From Cytobacillus firmus (GTDB taxonomy: Bacteria > Bacillota > Bacilli > Bacillales > Cytobacillaceae), in NCBI RefSeq assembly GCF_023715565.1, contig NZ_JAMBOJ010000016.1, forward strand, positions 1 to 64,000: a stretch of 64,000 nucleotides of DNA, in the 5' to 3' direction. The notes below the pieces were generated by a model. It was not told where the DNA came from. It saw only the letters and a list, made by a program, of their open reading frames with translations, and did not search any database. Of the stretch, positions 1 through 8,792 are shown piece by piece. Position 1 is the first letter of the stretch. The number at the start of each line of letters is the position of its first letter. The translations under genes were made by a program, and so were the position numbers.

Positions 1-53
1 GGAAATTCACTGCCAAAAAATAAGAATTTAAAGAATTAATACCCTGAAATAAG

Positions 54-91
54 AGAAAGGTGAATTTGAGCGCACTCAAATTCACCTTTCT
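54..91. terminator. Perfect 17-bp inverted repeat, likely terminator
   Basis: Arms at 54-70 and 75-91 are perfectly complementary around the loop CGCA. The right arm ends in a short pyrimidine stretch and the left arm begins with purines. This suits a terminator, possibly bidirectional, for the gene upstream of the window. There is no long T-run, so the call is moderate. No gene can be supported in positions 1-53. Confidence 0.55.
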
Positions 92-214
92 TACTATCTG
101 AAGCTAGTTTTGTCCCAGCCCCTTTTTTTGCCAAATAATTGTTCGTTTTTTTATAGGAGTTTGATGTGGTAAAATAATGAAATAATCGTGTACATAGAGA
201 AAAGGAGAAAAAAC

Positions 215-811
215 ATGAAATGGATCTATCCTTTATTAGGCAGCAGAGCTATGCTGATACTCCTTCTGATTATTAACACAGCAGGCACCATCTATGGGTA
301 TATATGGTATAAGTGGCAGCTGGTAGATACACCGGCTATTTTCTTGCCATTCGTACCCGACAGCCCTACAGCGAGCCTGTTTTTTATGTTTGTGCTCATT
401 GCCTTTCTAATGGGCAAAAATTGGCCATTGATGGAAGCTTTAGCAATTGTAACCCTTATTAAATACGGAATATGGGCTGTAGTTATGAATTTGCTCGTAT
501 TTCAGGTTACAGGTGAATTGGATCCCCTTGCTCTCATGCTGATCTTCTCTCATGGTGCAATGGCAGTCCAGGGTGTTCTCTACGCACCATTCTATCGCTT
601 CAAAACATGGCATCTAGTCATTACGGGTATCTGGACTCTGCACAATGATGTAATTGATTACGTCTTTTTCATGCTTCCCCGCTATCCGATACTAAATCTT
701 TACACACCGCAAATCGGCTATTTTACATTCTGGCTCAGCATTTTCTCACTAGGAACAGCGTATTACTTCGTCCTAAGAAAAAATCGATTTCGTCTGGATA
801 TAGTGAAATAG
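215..811 (+). CDS. ypjA: YpjA, DUF1405 membrane protein
   Basis: A 198-residue polytopic membrane protein of unknown biochemical role. At least five hydrophobic segments are visible, including residues about 9-28, 44-62 and 167-187. Residues such as HNDVIDY and the aromatic-rich loops fit the DUF1405 family. The ATG at 215 is chosen because AAAGGAG lies about seven bases upstream; an in-frame GTG nine codons earlier has no ribosome site. In B. subtilis ypjA lies in the same position ahead of ypjB, which supports the name. Function is not known. Confidence 0.8.
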   Translation: MKWIYPLLGSRAMLILLLIINTAGTIYGYIWYKWQLVDTPAIFLPFVPDSPTASLFFMFVLIAFLMGKNWPLMEALAIVTLIKYGIWAVVMNLLVFQVTGELDPLALMLIFSHGAMAVQGVLYAPFYRFKTWHLVITGIWTLHNDVIDYVFFMLPRYPILNLYTPQIGYFTFWLSIFSLGTAYYFVLRKNRFRLDIVK

Positions 812-910
812 TGCTCCGATTCCCTTGATCCAAACCATTTAGTGTTTTGGGTCTTTTTTGGTTTAGGCTGTTTTCGCACTGTTTGTTGCTATTTATATTA
901 TATTTACTGA

Positions 911-1099
911 GTTGATTGTAGTGGAAGGTGCGAGATCCTCGAAAATGCATTCGCATTTTCTTCGTGCGGTGTCTACTCAAGGAAGCTTATTCAAAGTCCT
1001 GCGGGAGTAGCGGGACAGGTGAGACCCCGCAGACGCGGAGCGTTGAGGAGGCTCACCGCCTGCCCCGCGGAAAGCGAGCAGCCTGGAGCGGAAATCAAC
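911..1099 (+). repeat. Family A intergenic repeat, copy 1, with an internal insertion
   Basis: The ends GTTGATT (911) and AATCAAC (1093-1099) are inverted repeats, and the interior is GC-rich and self-complementary (CCTGCGGGAG, GAGACCCCGCAG, CCCGCGGAAAGC). Other copies are at 41447-41569, 47804-47933 and 59384-59511. This copy is about 60 bp longer because extra sequence, including a GAAAATGC/GCATTTTC hairpin, sits after GGTGCGAG. The copy fills most of the 812-1244 gap; short reading frames inside it are not genes. Confidence 0.85.
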
Positions 1100-1244
1100 G
1101 GACAATATTGATAGATGAAAAACAAAATTATATACGAAAAGAGTTTTTTTAAAAGAAATAACCTGGCCCCCAAAATTATTTTCTGGTCTAACCTTGTCCC
1201 TCTTTTCATATTTATCTAATAGTAATTTGAGGGGGGACAGTTTG

Positions 1245-2021
1245 ATGAGGCGAAAAGTAATCGCATTCTTATTCATTATTATGTTATTGCCTGGAATGGT
1301 GTCTGCAGATAAGACAACCAAAATAGATAAATTAGATAAATTGTCTAATGAAGCCTTACAGATGGTTAAGCTTCACAGGTATGAGGATGCCAAGAAGCTG
1401 TTGGAGTATTTCTCCGAGCAATTTGTTGCTATAAACGGCAAGGAAAGGCCATTTACAATGGACGAGCTGCGGATTATTACAGTCTCTCATGATGATGCTG
1501 TACAAGCTGCGGTAAATACATCTATGAGCCACGAAGAACGGCTTAATCATGCAACAAAATTCCGCCTCGTAATGGATGCGATTTCCTCCAAATATCAGCC
1601 TTTATGGACTGAAATGGAGAAGCCGATCATGTCAGTGTTTGGTGAGGTAAAGGAAGCGGCATACAGCGGTAATAACGAGAACTTCCATTCACGTTTGAAT
1701 TCCTTTTTGTCTTTATATGAGGTTATTTATCCCAGTCTGAAGATAGATGTGGATGCAGAAAAGGTACAAAAACTGAACGCCCGCATAAATTTTATCGATC
1801 ATTATCGGCCTCAGGTGCTTTCCCAGCAGGCAAGCCAGCAGGAACTTGCTGCATTGGAAAATGATCTGCAGACTATCTTTGATGAAATGACAGAAGATGA
1901 AACGGATCCATCCCTCTGGTGGGTGATCATCTCAACCGGGAGCATAATCATCATTACATTATCTTACGTAGGTTGGAGAAAATATAAGGGAGACAGGGCA
2001 AGACAAAAAAATCGATCTTAA
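1245..2021 (+). CDS. ypjB: YpjB, sporulation-linked membrane-anchored protein
   Basis: A 258-residue protein with a cleavable-looking signal peptide (MRRKVIAFLF..., cleavage likely after VSA near residue 21), a long helical extracytoplasmic region, and one C-terminal membrane helix at about 223-241 followed by a basic tail. The fold is thus outside the cell membrane with a short cytoplasmic end. YpjB is known as a sporulation-associated protein of unknown mechanism. The ATG at 1245 follows GAGGGGGG and directly yields the signal peptide; an upstream in-frame TTG at 1194 has none of these features. Neighbour order matches B. subtilis ypjA-ypjB. Confidence 0.8.
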   Translation: MRRKVIAFLFIIMLLPGMVSADKTTKIDKLDKLSNEALQMVKLHRYEDAKKLLEYFSEQFVAINGKERPFTMDELRIITVSHDDAVQAAVNTSMSHEERLNHATKFRLVMDAISSKYQPLWTEMEKPIMSVFGEVKEAAYSGNNENFHSRLNSFLSLYEVIYPSLKIDVDAEKVQKLNARINFIDHYRPQVLSQQASQQELAALENDLQTIFDEMTEDETDPSLWWVIISTGSIIIITLSYVGWRKYKGDRARQKNRS

Positions 2022-2024
2022 TAA

Positions 2025-2147
2025 GAAAAGCGGAAGCACCTTGCTCACCCCCGACAAGCACAAGACGAGCCTCACGGAAAGGCGTTCTTTGCCTTTTTGG
2101 GGGGAGCGGCTTGTGACCTCGAGGGGGTAGGTGCTGGAGCTAGACAG
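2025..2147 (+). repeat. Family B intergenic repeat, long copy
   Basis: About 120 bp running from AAAGCGGAAGCACC to GGTGCTGGAGCTAGACAG. The two ends are partly complementary (GCGGAAGCACC against GGTGCTGGAGC), and CACCCCCGACA pairs loosely with the GAGGGGGTAGG side. A shortened inverted copy is at 42984-43050 and a remnant at 26355-26400. It starts just after the ypjB stop codon and may act as its transcript end. Confidence 0.75.
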
Positions 2148-2169
2148 GCCTCGAAGTTCAAAAATTTCT

Positions 2170-2242
2170 ACACTCTTATCTTTGAACAAAAAGAATAAAG
2201 AGTGTCTTTTCCCGTTTTGTAATCAAGAGGAAAGGGAAAAGA
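2170..2242 (+). other. Two tandem inverted repeats ahead of the yugP-like gene
   Basis: ACACTCTT (2170-2177) pairs with AAGAGTGT (2198-2205). TCTTTTCCC (2205-2213) pairs with GGGAAAAGA (2234-2242). The second hairpin begins where the first ends. Neither is followed by a T-run. They occupy most of the leader between the family B repeat and the start codon at 2325; no known riboswitch motif is seen. Confidence 0.4.
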
Positions 2243-2324
2243 TAGGCAAATCGATTTGTATGCTGGATATCTGCAGGCCAGCGGATAAAATACACCATGA
2301 CCAGCTTAATGGGGAGGTAACAAA

Positions 2325-3005
2325 ATGGGAGGATATCTCATTTATTTCGCAATAATTATTCTTGTTCCGCTTTGGGCACAAATGAAAGTAAAGGGAGCTT
2401 ACAGCAAATATTCAAAAGTTCCTTCATCCACTCAAATGAGGGGTGCTGAAGTAGCCAGAAGAATTCTGGATGAGAATGGTCTGTATAAAGTTGGCGTTGA
2501 AGAAACCAGGGGGCATCTAACAGATCACTATGATCCTCGATCCAAGACAGTCAGGCTTTCGGCAACAAATTATCATGGCCATTCTGTGGCTGCTGCTGCA
2601 ATAGCAGCCCATGAAGTTGGCCATGCCATCCAGGATAATCAGGATTACGCTTTTCTGCGCTTCCGCCATGCACTAGTACCTGTTGCGAATATTGGTTCAA
2701 ACTTCTCCTGGATTCTGATCATGATTGGTTTTTTTGCTGGGTTGAGCGGTATGGTGCTGCTTGGTATAATCTTCATGGCAGCTGCAGTGGTTTTTCAAGT
2801 GATCACACTTCCGGTAGAGTTCAATGCTTCTAATCGTGCGATGGATCAGGTAGTATCCCTTGGAATTATCAGAAACGATGAAGAAAGAGAGACTAAAAAA
2901 GTTTTGAATGCAGCTGCGTTGACATATGTGGCGGCAGCAGCCGTGGCAGTGCTGGAATTGCTGCGTTTAATTCTTATTTATACAGGAATGACCAGATCTG
3001 AGTAA
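2325..3005 (+). CDS. YugP-type membrane zinc metallopeptidase
   Basis: A 226-residue membrane protein of the zinc-dependent neutral peptidase family represented by B. subtilis YugP. The zinc site HEVGH lies at residues 96-100, inside AAAIAAHEVGHAIQ. Hydrophobic segments lie at about 2-16, 122-160 and 197-222, so the active site sits near the membrane. Conserved EFNASNRA follows the second helical pair, as in the family. The start has GGGGAGG eight bases upstream. The gene is not at this locus in B. subtilis, so it is either an insertion or a rearrangement between ypjB and ypjC. Substrate is unknown. Confidence 0.85.
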   Translation: MGGYLIYFAIIILVPLWAQMKVKGAYSKYSKVPSSTQMRGAEVARRILDENGLYKVGVEETRGHLTDHYDPRSKTVRLSATNYHGHSVAAAAIAAHEVGHAIQDNQDYAFLRFRHALVPVANIGSNFSWILIMIGFFAGLSGMVLLGIIFMAAAVVFQVITLPVEFNASNRAMDQVVSLGIIRNDEERETKKVLNAAALTYVAAAAVAVLELLRLILIYTGMTRSE

Positions 3006-3007
3006 AG

Positions 3008-3028
3008 GCCGGCAATGCCGGCTTTTTT
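3008..3028 (+). terminator. Rho-independent terminator of the yugP-like gene
   Basis: GCCGGC (3008-3013), loop AAT, GCCGGC (3017-3022), then six T residues. It lies three bases after the stop codon. Confidence 0.9.
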
Positions 3029-3032
3029 AATG

Positions 3033-3060
3033 AAAAAAAAATGATGCCCCTGGGACATCA
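3033..3060 (-). terminator. Terminator of the minus-strand YitT-family gene
   Basis: Read on the minus strand, TGATG-(T)-CCC pairs with GGG-CATCA across 3042-3060 and is followed by a run of T (complement of the A-run at 3033-3041). It faces the plus-strand terminator at 3008. Confidence 0.7.
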
Positions 3061-3069
3061 CATTGATTT

Positions 3070-3942
3070 TCAGCGTTCAACCGGCTTTTTATTTTCATCC
3101 AAAGTAAAGCCTTCACCCAGCACATCATGTACAGCTGTGACAGAAACAAATGCATGGGGATCAACAGAAGTAATCGCATTTTTTAAACGGACAATTTCAT
3201 TACGGCCGACAACACAATATAATACTTCCCGCTCTTTTTTTGTGAAGGAACCATGGCCTTTTAATACCGTAACGCCCCGATCCATTTCTTTCATGATTTT
3301 ATCGGCAATTGCATCGTTTCGTTCTGATATGATCATGGCCCCCCTTGCTGCATAAGCCCCTTCCTGCATGAAATCAATTACTTTTGCACCAACAAAAACA
3401 GCAACCAAGGTGTACATGGCTTCCCTGTAATTCAAATATGTAATTAATGAAAGGGCAATCACAAAAAAGTCAAAAATGAACATTGTCTTTCCCATGCTGA
3501 CTCCGGCATATTTATGTACAAGTCTGGCAATTATATCAACTCCGCCAGTTGTGCCTCCAAATCTGAAAATCGTGCCAAGACCGATCCCTATAAAAACACC
3601 CGCGAATAAAGAAGCGAGAGTCAAATCCTCTTTTAATGGCATTTCAATCTGATACCGCTGAAAAATCCATAGGAATAGGGACACACCGACCGTTCCGATG
3701 ATGGTATAAAGAAAAACATTTCTGCCCAGAAGTTTCCATCCAATAAAGAAAAGAGGTATATTTAGCAGAAGGTTAGTATAGGAAGGGTCCCACTCGAAAA
3801 GGAAGTATAAAAGCAGGGTAATACCGGTGAAACCGCCTTCAGCCAAGTTGTTTTGCATATTAAAGTGAACAAGGCCCCATGAAAAAATGGCTGAGCCAAG
3901 CAGAATGAAAAAAATATTCTTAAATTTCAATCCATAAAACAT
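3070..3942 (-). CDS. ypjC: YpjC, YitT-family membrane protein (DUF2179)
   Basis: A 290-residue integral membrane protein. Residues about 1-205 hold five or six hydrophobic helices of the YitT family, including the glycine-rich GTIFRFGGTTGGVDII. Residues about 210-290 form the soluble DUF2179 domain. The ATG at 3942 is chosen because GGAGGG lies eight bases upstream on the minus strand; a start nine codons earlier lacks this. It sits convergent to the yugP-like gene and divergent from ypjD. Length matches B. subtilis YpjC. Function is unknown; transport or regulation has been proposed for relatives. Confidence 0.8.
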   Translation of the reverse strand: MFYGLKFKNIFFILLGSAIFSWGLVHFNMQNNLAEGGFTGITLLLYFLFEWDPSYTNLLLNIPLFFIGWKLLGRNVFLYTIIGTVGVSLFLWIFQRYQIEMPLKEDLTLASLFAGVFIGIGLGTIFRFGGTTGGVDIIARLVHKYAGVSMGKTMFIFDFFVIALSLITYLNYREAMYTLVAVFVGAKVIDFMQEGAYAARGAMIISERNDAIADKIMKEMDRGVTVLKGHGSFTKKEREVLYCVVGRNEIVRLKNAITSVDPHAFVSVTAVHDVLGEGFTLDENKKPVER

Positions 3943-4154
3943 GTTATCCCTCCGCTGCCTGAATATCACAATACCAAAGCGTATCTAATTATATAAGATA
4001 CAGATTATAAGAGCAATAACATCAATGGACAAGAAGCGGCTGACTGACCATCTATTAGCAATGATAAAAAATATTTGTAAAATGGCTGAGCTATAGCTTA
4101 ACATGAAAAGTGGAAATCTCGTATAGAACATGTAATAAAAACAGAGGTGAAAGT

Positions 4155-4487
4155 ATGGAGACACCAAAAACAATGAAAGACATGCAAACTGACGTTGACA
4201 AATACATAAGCCAATTTAAAGAAGGTTATTTCAGCCCATTGGCGATGCTTGCAAGGATGACCGAGGAACTTGGGGAACTATCCAGGGAAGTGAACCATCA
4301 CTATGGTGAAAAACCAAAAAAATCAACAGAGGAAGAAAAGGCTATCGAAGAAGAGCTTGGAGATATGCTCTTTGTTCTAATATGCTTTGCAAATTCCTTA
4401 AATATTGACTTAGAAGAAGCGCACGATCGTGTCATGGAAAAATTCAGCACACGCGATAAAGACAGATGGACAAGAATTGAAGAGTAG
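4155..4487 (+). CDS. ypjD: YpjD, MazG-type nucleotide pyrophosphohydrolase
   Basis: A 110-residue all-helical protein of the MazG-like fold, expected to hydrolyse nucleoside triphosphates to monophosphates and pyrophosphate, cleaning the nucleotide pool. The metal-binding acidic motif is visible: [13 protein letters not shown] near residue 37 and [16 protein letters not shown] near residue 75, giving the EExxE...ExxD pattern. AGAGGTGA lies five to eight bases before the ATG. It is the first gene of a tight operon; dapB starts 14 bases after its stop. Confidence 0.85.
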   Translation: METPKTMKDMQTDVDKYISQFKEGYFSPLAMLARMTEELGELSREVNHHYGEKPKKSTEEEKAIEEELGDMLFVLICFANSLNIDLEEAHDRVMEKFSTRDKDRWTRIEE

Positions 4488-4501
4488 AAGGAGAGAGGAA
4501 A

Positions 4502-5305
4502 ATGGATAAAGTTAAAGTTATTATAGCGGGACCACGGGGGAGGATGGGAAGTGAAGCCGTCCAGCTTGTTAAGCGAACAGAGAACTATGAGTTAGCTGGC
4601 GTGATCGACCATAAAAATGGCGGTGGTTTTCTTAGCGATTTTGAAGGCTTCTCTCATTTTGGCCATGTTCCGGTGTACACAGATCTGGCCCTGGCCTTTC
4701 AGGAGCTGAGTCCCGACGTACTGATCGATTTGACAACTCCGGAAGTAGGAATGTTCCATACAAAAACTGCACTGGAATATGGTGTAAGGCCAGTTGTTGG
4801 AACAACAGGCTTTTCGAAGGATAATCTGAAAGAGCTTGAAGAACTTTGCCATGAAAAAGGAATTGGCTGTATTATTGCGCCAAACTTTGCACTTGGTGCT
4901 GTATTAATGATGAAATTCTCCCAATTGGCAGGAAGATATTTTAATGATGTGGAAATAATTGAGCTGCACCATGACCAGAAATTGGATGCTCCATCTGGTA
5001 CTGCAGTTAAAACAGCGGAGATGGTTGCTGACGTAAGAACGAAAAAGGAGCAGGGGCACCCCGAGGAGAAGGAAACGATTCCTGGTGCCAGGGGCGCAAA
5101 TTTCGATGGTATGCATATACATTCTGTTCGCCTGCCCGGCCTGATTGCTCATCAGCAGGTAATGTTCGGCTCTGAGGGCCAAACATTGACCATCCGTCAT
5201 GACTCATATAATAGAGCTTCTTTTATGTCAGGTGTAAAACTTGCTGTTGATACGGTTTTAAAAATTGATACGCTCGTTTACGGTCTCGAAAATATTATCG
5301 ACTAG
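4502..5305 (+). CDS. dapB: 4-hydroxy-tetrahydrodipicolinate reductase
   Basis: A 267-residue NAD(P)H-dependent enzyme of the diaminopimelate/lysine pathway, supplying cell-wall diaminopimelate, lysine and, in spore formers, dipicolinate. The N-terminal Rossmann motif [11 protein letters not shown] is at about residues 10-20, VGTTGF near 99-104, and the catalytic/substrate motif [13 protein letters not shown] near 156-168, with the key His and Lys retained. Length fits the family. AGGAGAGAGG precedes the ATG. It lies between ypjD and mgsA as in B. subtilis. Confidence 0.95.
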   Translation: MDKVKVIIAGPRGRMGSEAVQLVKRTENYELAGVIDHKNGGGFLSDFEGFSHFGHVPVYTDLALAFQELSPDVLIDLTTPEVGMFHTKTALEYGVRPVVGTTGFSKDNLKELEELCHEKGIGCIIAPNFALGAVLMMKFSQLAGRYFNDVEIIELHHDQKLDAPSGTAVKTAEMVADVRTKKEQGHPEEKETIPGARGANFDGMHIHSVRLPGLIAHQQVMFGSEGQTLTIRHDSYNRASFMSGVKLAVDTVLKIDTLVYGLENIID

Positions 5306-5319
5306 AAAGGGGTGCCGAC

Positions 5320-5742
5320 ATGAATATTGCCTTAATTGCCCATGATAAAAAAAAGGATGATATTGTAAGATTTGCGATCGCCTATAAATCCATTCTTGCT
5401 GAACATACCCTTTATGCTACCGGAACAACCGGTTCACGCATCATGAAAGAAACTGGCCTTTCCATTCACCGTTTTCAGTCAGGACCTCTTGGGGGGGACC
5501 AGGAAATTGGTGCTTTAATTGCCAACAATAAAATGGATGTTGTATTTTTCTTCAGAGATCCTCTGACTGTTCAGCCCCATGAGCCGGATGTCTCAGCGTT
5601 GGTGCGCCTTTGTGACGTATATGCTGTGCCGCTCGCGACAAATATGGGCACAGCGGAGATTATAATTAAAGGCATTGAACGCAATGATTTATCGTGGAGA
5701 AATATTGTAATTGAAAAAGGTGACATGAATGAATCCGGATAA
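5320..5742 (+). CDS. mgsA: Methylglyoxal synthase
   Basis: A 140-residue enzyme that converts dihydroxyacetone phosphate to methylglyoxal and phosphate, a bypass that relieves sugar-phosphate stress. Family motifs are visible: [12 protein letters not shown] at the start, [10 protein letters not shown] near residues 37-46, [13 protein letters not shown] near 59-71 containing the catalytic Asp, and [15 protein letters not shown] after it. AAAGGGGTG precedes the ATG. Its last 14 bases overlap bshB1, so translation is probably coupled. Bacillithiol made by the next genes serves methylglyoxal detoxification in Bacillus, a sensible functional pairing. Confidence 0.95.
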   Translation: MNIALIAHDKKKDDIVRFAIAYKSILAEHTLYATGTTGSRIMKETGLSIHRFQSGPLGGDQEIGALIANNKMDVVFFFRDPLTVQPHEPDVSALVRLCDVYAVPLATNMGTAEIIIKGIERNDLSWRNIVIEKGDMNESG

Positions 5743-6445
5743 CCTTGATATTCTGGCATTTGGCGCTCATGCTGATGATGTTGAAATCGGCATGGGCGGC
5801 ACAATTGCCAAATTTGCCTCTATCGGAAAAAAGATTGGAATATGCGACTTAACACAGGCAGAGCTTTCTTCCAACGGGACGGTTGAAATCCGAACAGAAG
5901 AATCGTTGAAAGCAGCAGATATTCTGGGTGTTACTATCCGGGAGACTCTTAATCTTCCTGACAGGGGCTTATTTTATAACCAGGAATACATAAAAAAGAT
6001 TGCTGAATTAATCCGTAAATATAAACCTGCTCTAGTGTTTGCGCCATATATGGAGGACAGGCATCCAGACCACGGGCATTGTGCCCGCCTGGTGGAAGAA
6101 GCCGTCTTTTCAGCAGGAATCAAGAAATATGAAACAGGCGGCAATTTCGCTCCGCATAAAGTGAAAAACCTGCACTTTTACATGATAAATGGCTTCCATA
6201 AGCCTGACTTCCTGATCGATATCTCCTCTTTTATGGATAAAAAAATTGCAGGTCTCGAATCCTATCAAAGTCAATTTGCAAGAAGCCCAGGTTCATTTGA
6301 TACACCGCTTGTCAACGGCTATATTGAAACTGTTGCAGCGAGGGAAAGCTTATTTGGAAAACAGGCAGGGGTGCAATATGCAGAGGGGTTTAAAGTGAAG
6401 AATCCCTTACTGGTAAATACTGATATATTTGGTGGAGAATTATGA
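5729..6445 (+). CDS. bshB1: GlcNAc-malate deacetylase (bacillithiol step 2)
   Basis: A 238-residue zinc-dependent LmbE-like (PIG-L) deacetylase that removes the acetyl group from N-acetylglucosaminyl-malate in bacillithiol synthesis. The metal and catalytic motif [12 protein letters not shown] is at residues 12-23, and the third metal ligand lies in DRHPDHGHC near residues 110-118. RGLF and FARSPGSF are also typical. It overlaps mgsA by 14 bases and bshA by 4 bases, so the three are co-translated. The final enzyme, BshC, is not in the window. Confidence 0.92.
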   Translation: MNPDNLDILAFGAHADDVEIGMGGTIAKFASIGKKIGICDLTQAELSSNGTVEIRTEESLKAADILGVTIRETLNLPDRGLFYNQEYIKKIAELIRKYKPALVFAPYMEDRHPDHGHCARLVEEAVFSAGIKKYETGGNFAPHKVKNLHFYMINGFHKPDFLIDISSFMDKKIAGLESYQSQFARSPGSFDTPLVNGYIETVAARESLFGKQAGVQYAEGFKVKNPLLVNTDIFGGEL

Positions 6446-7584
6446 GGAAAAAGTTAAAAATAGGTATCACCTGCTATCCCACGGTTGGAGGATCAGGTGT
6501 CGTTGCTACAGAATTAGGGAAAATGCTTGCCGAAAAAGGCCATGAAATACATTTTATTTCATCAAGCCTCCCTTTTAGACTGAAAAGGATGTACCCCAAT
6601 ATTTTTTATCATCAGGTGGATGTCAATCAATACTCCGTATTTCAATATGCTCCTTACGATATCGCGCTGGCAAGTAAAATGGCGGAAGTGATAAAACGCG
6701 AGGGCCTTGATCTGCTGCACGTGCATTATGCGATTCCCCATGCAGTTTGCGCGATTCTGGCAAAGCAGATGAGCGGTACAGACATTAAAATTGTTACCAC
6801 CCTTCATGGAACAGATATTACAGTTCTCGGGTACGACCCATCCCTTACAGATGCGATACGTTTTGGAATCGAAAAGTCTGATGGAGTTACAGCTGTTTCC
6901 AAAGCTTTAATATCGCAAACTTATGACCTGATTAAACCTGATAAGTCCATAAGAGCTGTTTATAATTTTATAGATGAAAGAATATACAGGAAAACCGATT
7001 CTCTTTACCTAAAAGAAGAGTATGGCATAAACGATGGTGAAAAGGTGATCATCCATGTATCTAATTTCCGCAATGTAAAGCGGGTACCGGATGTTGTTCA
7101 AGCCTTTGCCAAAATATCCGAAGAAGTTCCTTCAAAGTTGCTGTTAGTTGGAGACGGACCGGAAATGAGCGTTATATGCAGACTGGTGAATGACCTGAAG
7201 CTTAAAGACAAGGTTTTGTTTTTGGGAAAGCAGGACAATGTGGAGGAGCTTTACAGCATCAGTGATTTAATGCTCCTGTTATCGGAAAAGGAAAGCTTTG
7301 GACTTGTTGCTCTTGAGGCAATGGCATGCGGAGTGCCATGCATCGGTACAGATGTCGGTGGAATTCCCGAAGTAATCAGCGATGGTGAGACCGGCTATAT
7401 TTGCACTTTGGGTGATATAACTGGTATCTCGCTAAAAGCAATTAAATTGCTTACTGATGAGAAACTGCTAGACCGGTTCTCTTCACAATCCATATCGCTT
7501 GCAAAGAACAGGTTCAGTGCCGGCAGCATTGTCAGTCAATATGAAGAGCTTTATTATGAACTTTTGGAAAAAGGTGACCTTTAA
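6442..7584 (+). CDS. bshA: GlcNAc-malate synthase (bacillithiol step 1)
   Basis: A 380-residue GT4 retaining glycosyltransferase that joins UDP-GlcNAc and L-malate, the first bacillithiol step. The N-terminal [15 protein letters not shown] loop binds substrate. HGTDIT lies near residue 123, and the C-terminal nucleotide-sugar motif [16 protein letters not shown] carries the EX7E pattern near residue 280. Its ATG lies inside the bshB1 stop region (ATGA overlap) and its stop TAA shares a base with the cca start. Length is typical. Confidence 0.93.
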   Translation: MRKKLKIGITCYPTVGGSGVVATELGKMLAEKGHEIHFISSSLPFRLKRMYPNIFYHQVDVNQYSVFQYAPYDIALASKMAEVIKREGLDLLHVHYAIPHAVCAILAKQMSGTDIKIVTTLHGTDITVLGYDPSLTDAIRFGIEKSDGVTAVSKALISQTYDLIKPDKSIRAVYNFIDERIYRKTDSLYLKEEYGINDGEKVIIHVSNFRNVKRVPDVVQAFAKISEEVPSKLLLVGDGPEMSVICRLVNDLKLKDKVLFLGKQDNVEELYSISDLMLLLSEKESFGLVALEAMACGVPCIGTDVGGIPEVISDGETGYICTLGDITGISLKAIKLLTDEKLLDRFSSQSISLAKNRFSAGSIVSQYEELYYELLEKGDL

Positions 7585-8792
7585 TGAATGAAGCTTTTGC
7601 AAAGGCAGTTCCTGTGCTGGAGAAGTTAGAGGCTGCAGGTTTTGAGGCCTATTTTGTAGGAGGCTCTGTCAGGGATTATATACTTGGAAAAGAAATTGCA
7701 GACGTCGATATTGCTACTTCGGCTACCCCGGAAGAAGTAAAAACCATATTCTCAAGAACACTTGATGTGGGTATTGAGCATGGCACTGTGGTGGTTCTAT
7801 ATCATGGCATACCCTATGAAATTACAACCTTCCGAACAGAGGCAGAATACCTGGATTTTAGGCGGCCTTCAGAAGTAAGATTTATCAGATCACTGGAAGA
7901 GGATTTGAAAAGAAGAGATTTTACGATGAACGCGATTGCCATGAATAAAGAAGGGCAGCTTATCGATCCTTTTAACGGCAGGGGCGCCATAGAGGAAAGA
8001 AAAATTTGTACTGTAGGCAAGCCGGCTGAGAGATTTACTGAAGATGCCCTTCGAATGATGAGAGCAGTCCGTTTTTTCAGCCAGCTGGCATTTGAGATTG
8101 ATAAAAACACTTATGCTGCTTTGGCATCCCTGTCACATTTACTAGAAAACATAGCAGTGGAAAGAAAGCTGGCAGAGTTCGAAAAGCTATTGGCGGGAAC
8201 CGGCAGGATGAAAGCTCTTAAGGTCATTGCGGAAACAGGATTGTTTAATTATCTGCCAAAAATGTCAGGCTTCCAACAGGAATTAAAAGAAGCAGAGAAA
8301 TATAATGCTGCTGATCTGACTGGAGATGAAATGTGGGCCTTTCTTGCGTATATCTTTAAGTTGGACGAGTCACAGGCTGAAGCTTTTCTGAAGAACTGGA
8401 AACTGCCTTTAAAGAGAACAAAGAAAATAGTGTCGATTATCAGCTGGATCCGGTACAGAGCCAAAAACCAGTGGGGGGCCTATTCCCTTTATCAGGCAGG
8501 GGACAAGTCCCTGAACGCGGAACGGGTCCGCAACGTAATCTTGCATGAGGACTCAAGCAGGGGAACAGTCAGCCTGCTGAGTCAATATAATTCTCTGCCG
8601 ATCAAAGAAAGAAGAGACCTTCAGCTTACTGGAGATCAGCTGATGAATTGGTTTGGCAAACCTCCTGGTCCCTGGATTAAAGCGGAGCTTGAAAAAACCG
8701 AAAAAGCAGTCTTGCGCGGCGAAGTGAGTAATAGCAATGAATCCATAAGGGAGTGGCTCATAAAGTGCAATCAAAAATCAGGAACAAATTGA
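7584..8792 (+). CDS. cca: CCA-adding tRNA nucleotidyltransferase
   Basis: A 402-residue class II nucleotidyltransferase that builds or repairs the CCA end of tRNAs without a template. The head-domain motif GGSVRDYILGKEIADVDIAT (residues about 26-45) holds the GSxxxDxD-type metal site, followed by FTMNAIAMN, the RRDFTMNA ATP/CTP motif, and EDALRMMRAVRF with the base-selecting region. The C-terminal body is helical. It starts one base inside the bshA stop and overlaps birA, so it is embedded in the operon. Confidence 0.93.
   Translation: MNEAFAKAVPVLEKLEAAGFEAYFVGGSVRDYILGKEIADVDIATSATPEEVKTIFSRTLDVGIEHGTVVVLYHGIPYEITTFRTEAEYLDFRRPSEVRFIRSLEEDLKRRDFTMNAIAMNKEGQLIDPFNGRGAIEERKICTVGKPAERFTEDALRMMRAVRFFSQLAFEIDKNTYAALASLSHLLENIAVERKLAEFEKLLAGTGRMKALKVIAETGLFNYLPKMSGFQQELKEAEKYNAADLTGDEMWAFLAYIFKLDESQAEAFLKNWKLPLKRTKKIVSIISWIRYRAKNQWGAYSLYQAGDKSLNAERVRNVILHEDSSRGTVSLLSQYNSLPIKERRDLQLTGDQLMNWFGKPPGPWIKAELEKTEKAVLRGEVSNSNESIREWLIKCNQKSGTN

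Noticed and set aside
1-39. Open frame ending in TAA at 37-39, possible tail of an upstream gene
   Set aside because: Only twelve codons are visible and they show no recognisable motif; it cannot be told from chance.
928-1321. Short frames on both strands across the family A repeat
   Set aside because: They lie in folded repeat DNA, have no ribosome site and are not preserved in the other repeat copies.
2131-2355. Plus-strand frame of 74 codons before the yugP-like gene
   Set aside because: It starts within repeat B, has no ribosome site and overlaps the true start at 2325.
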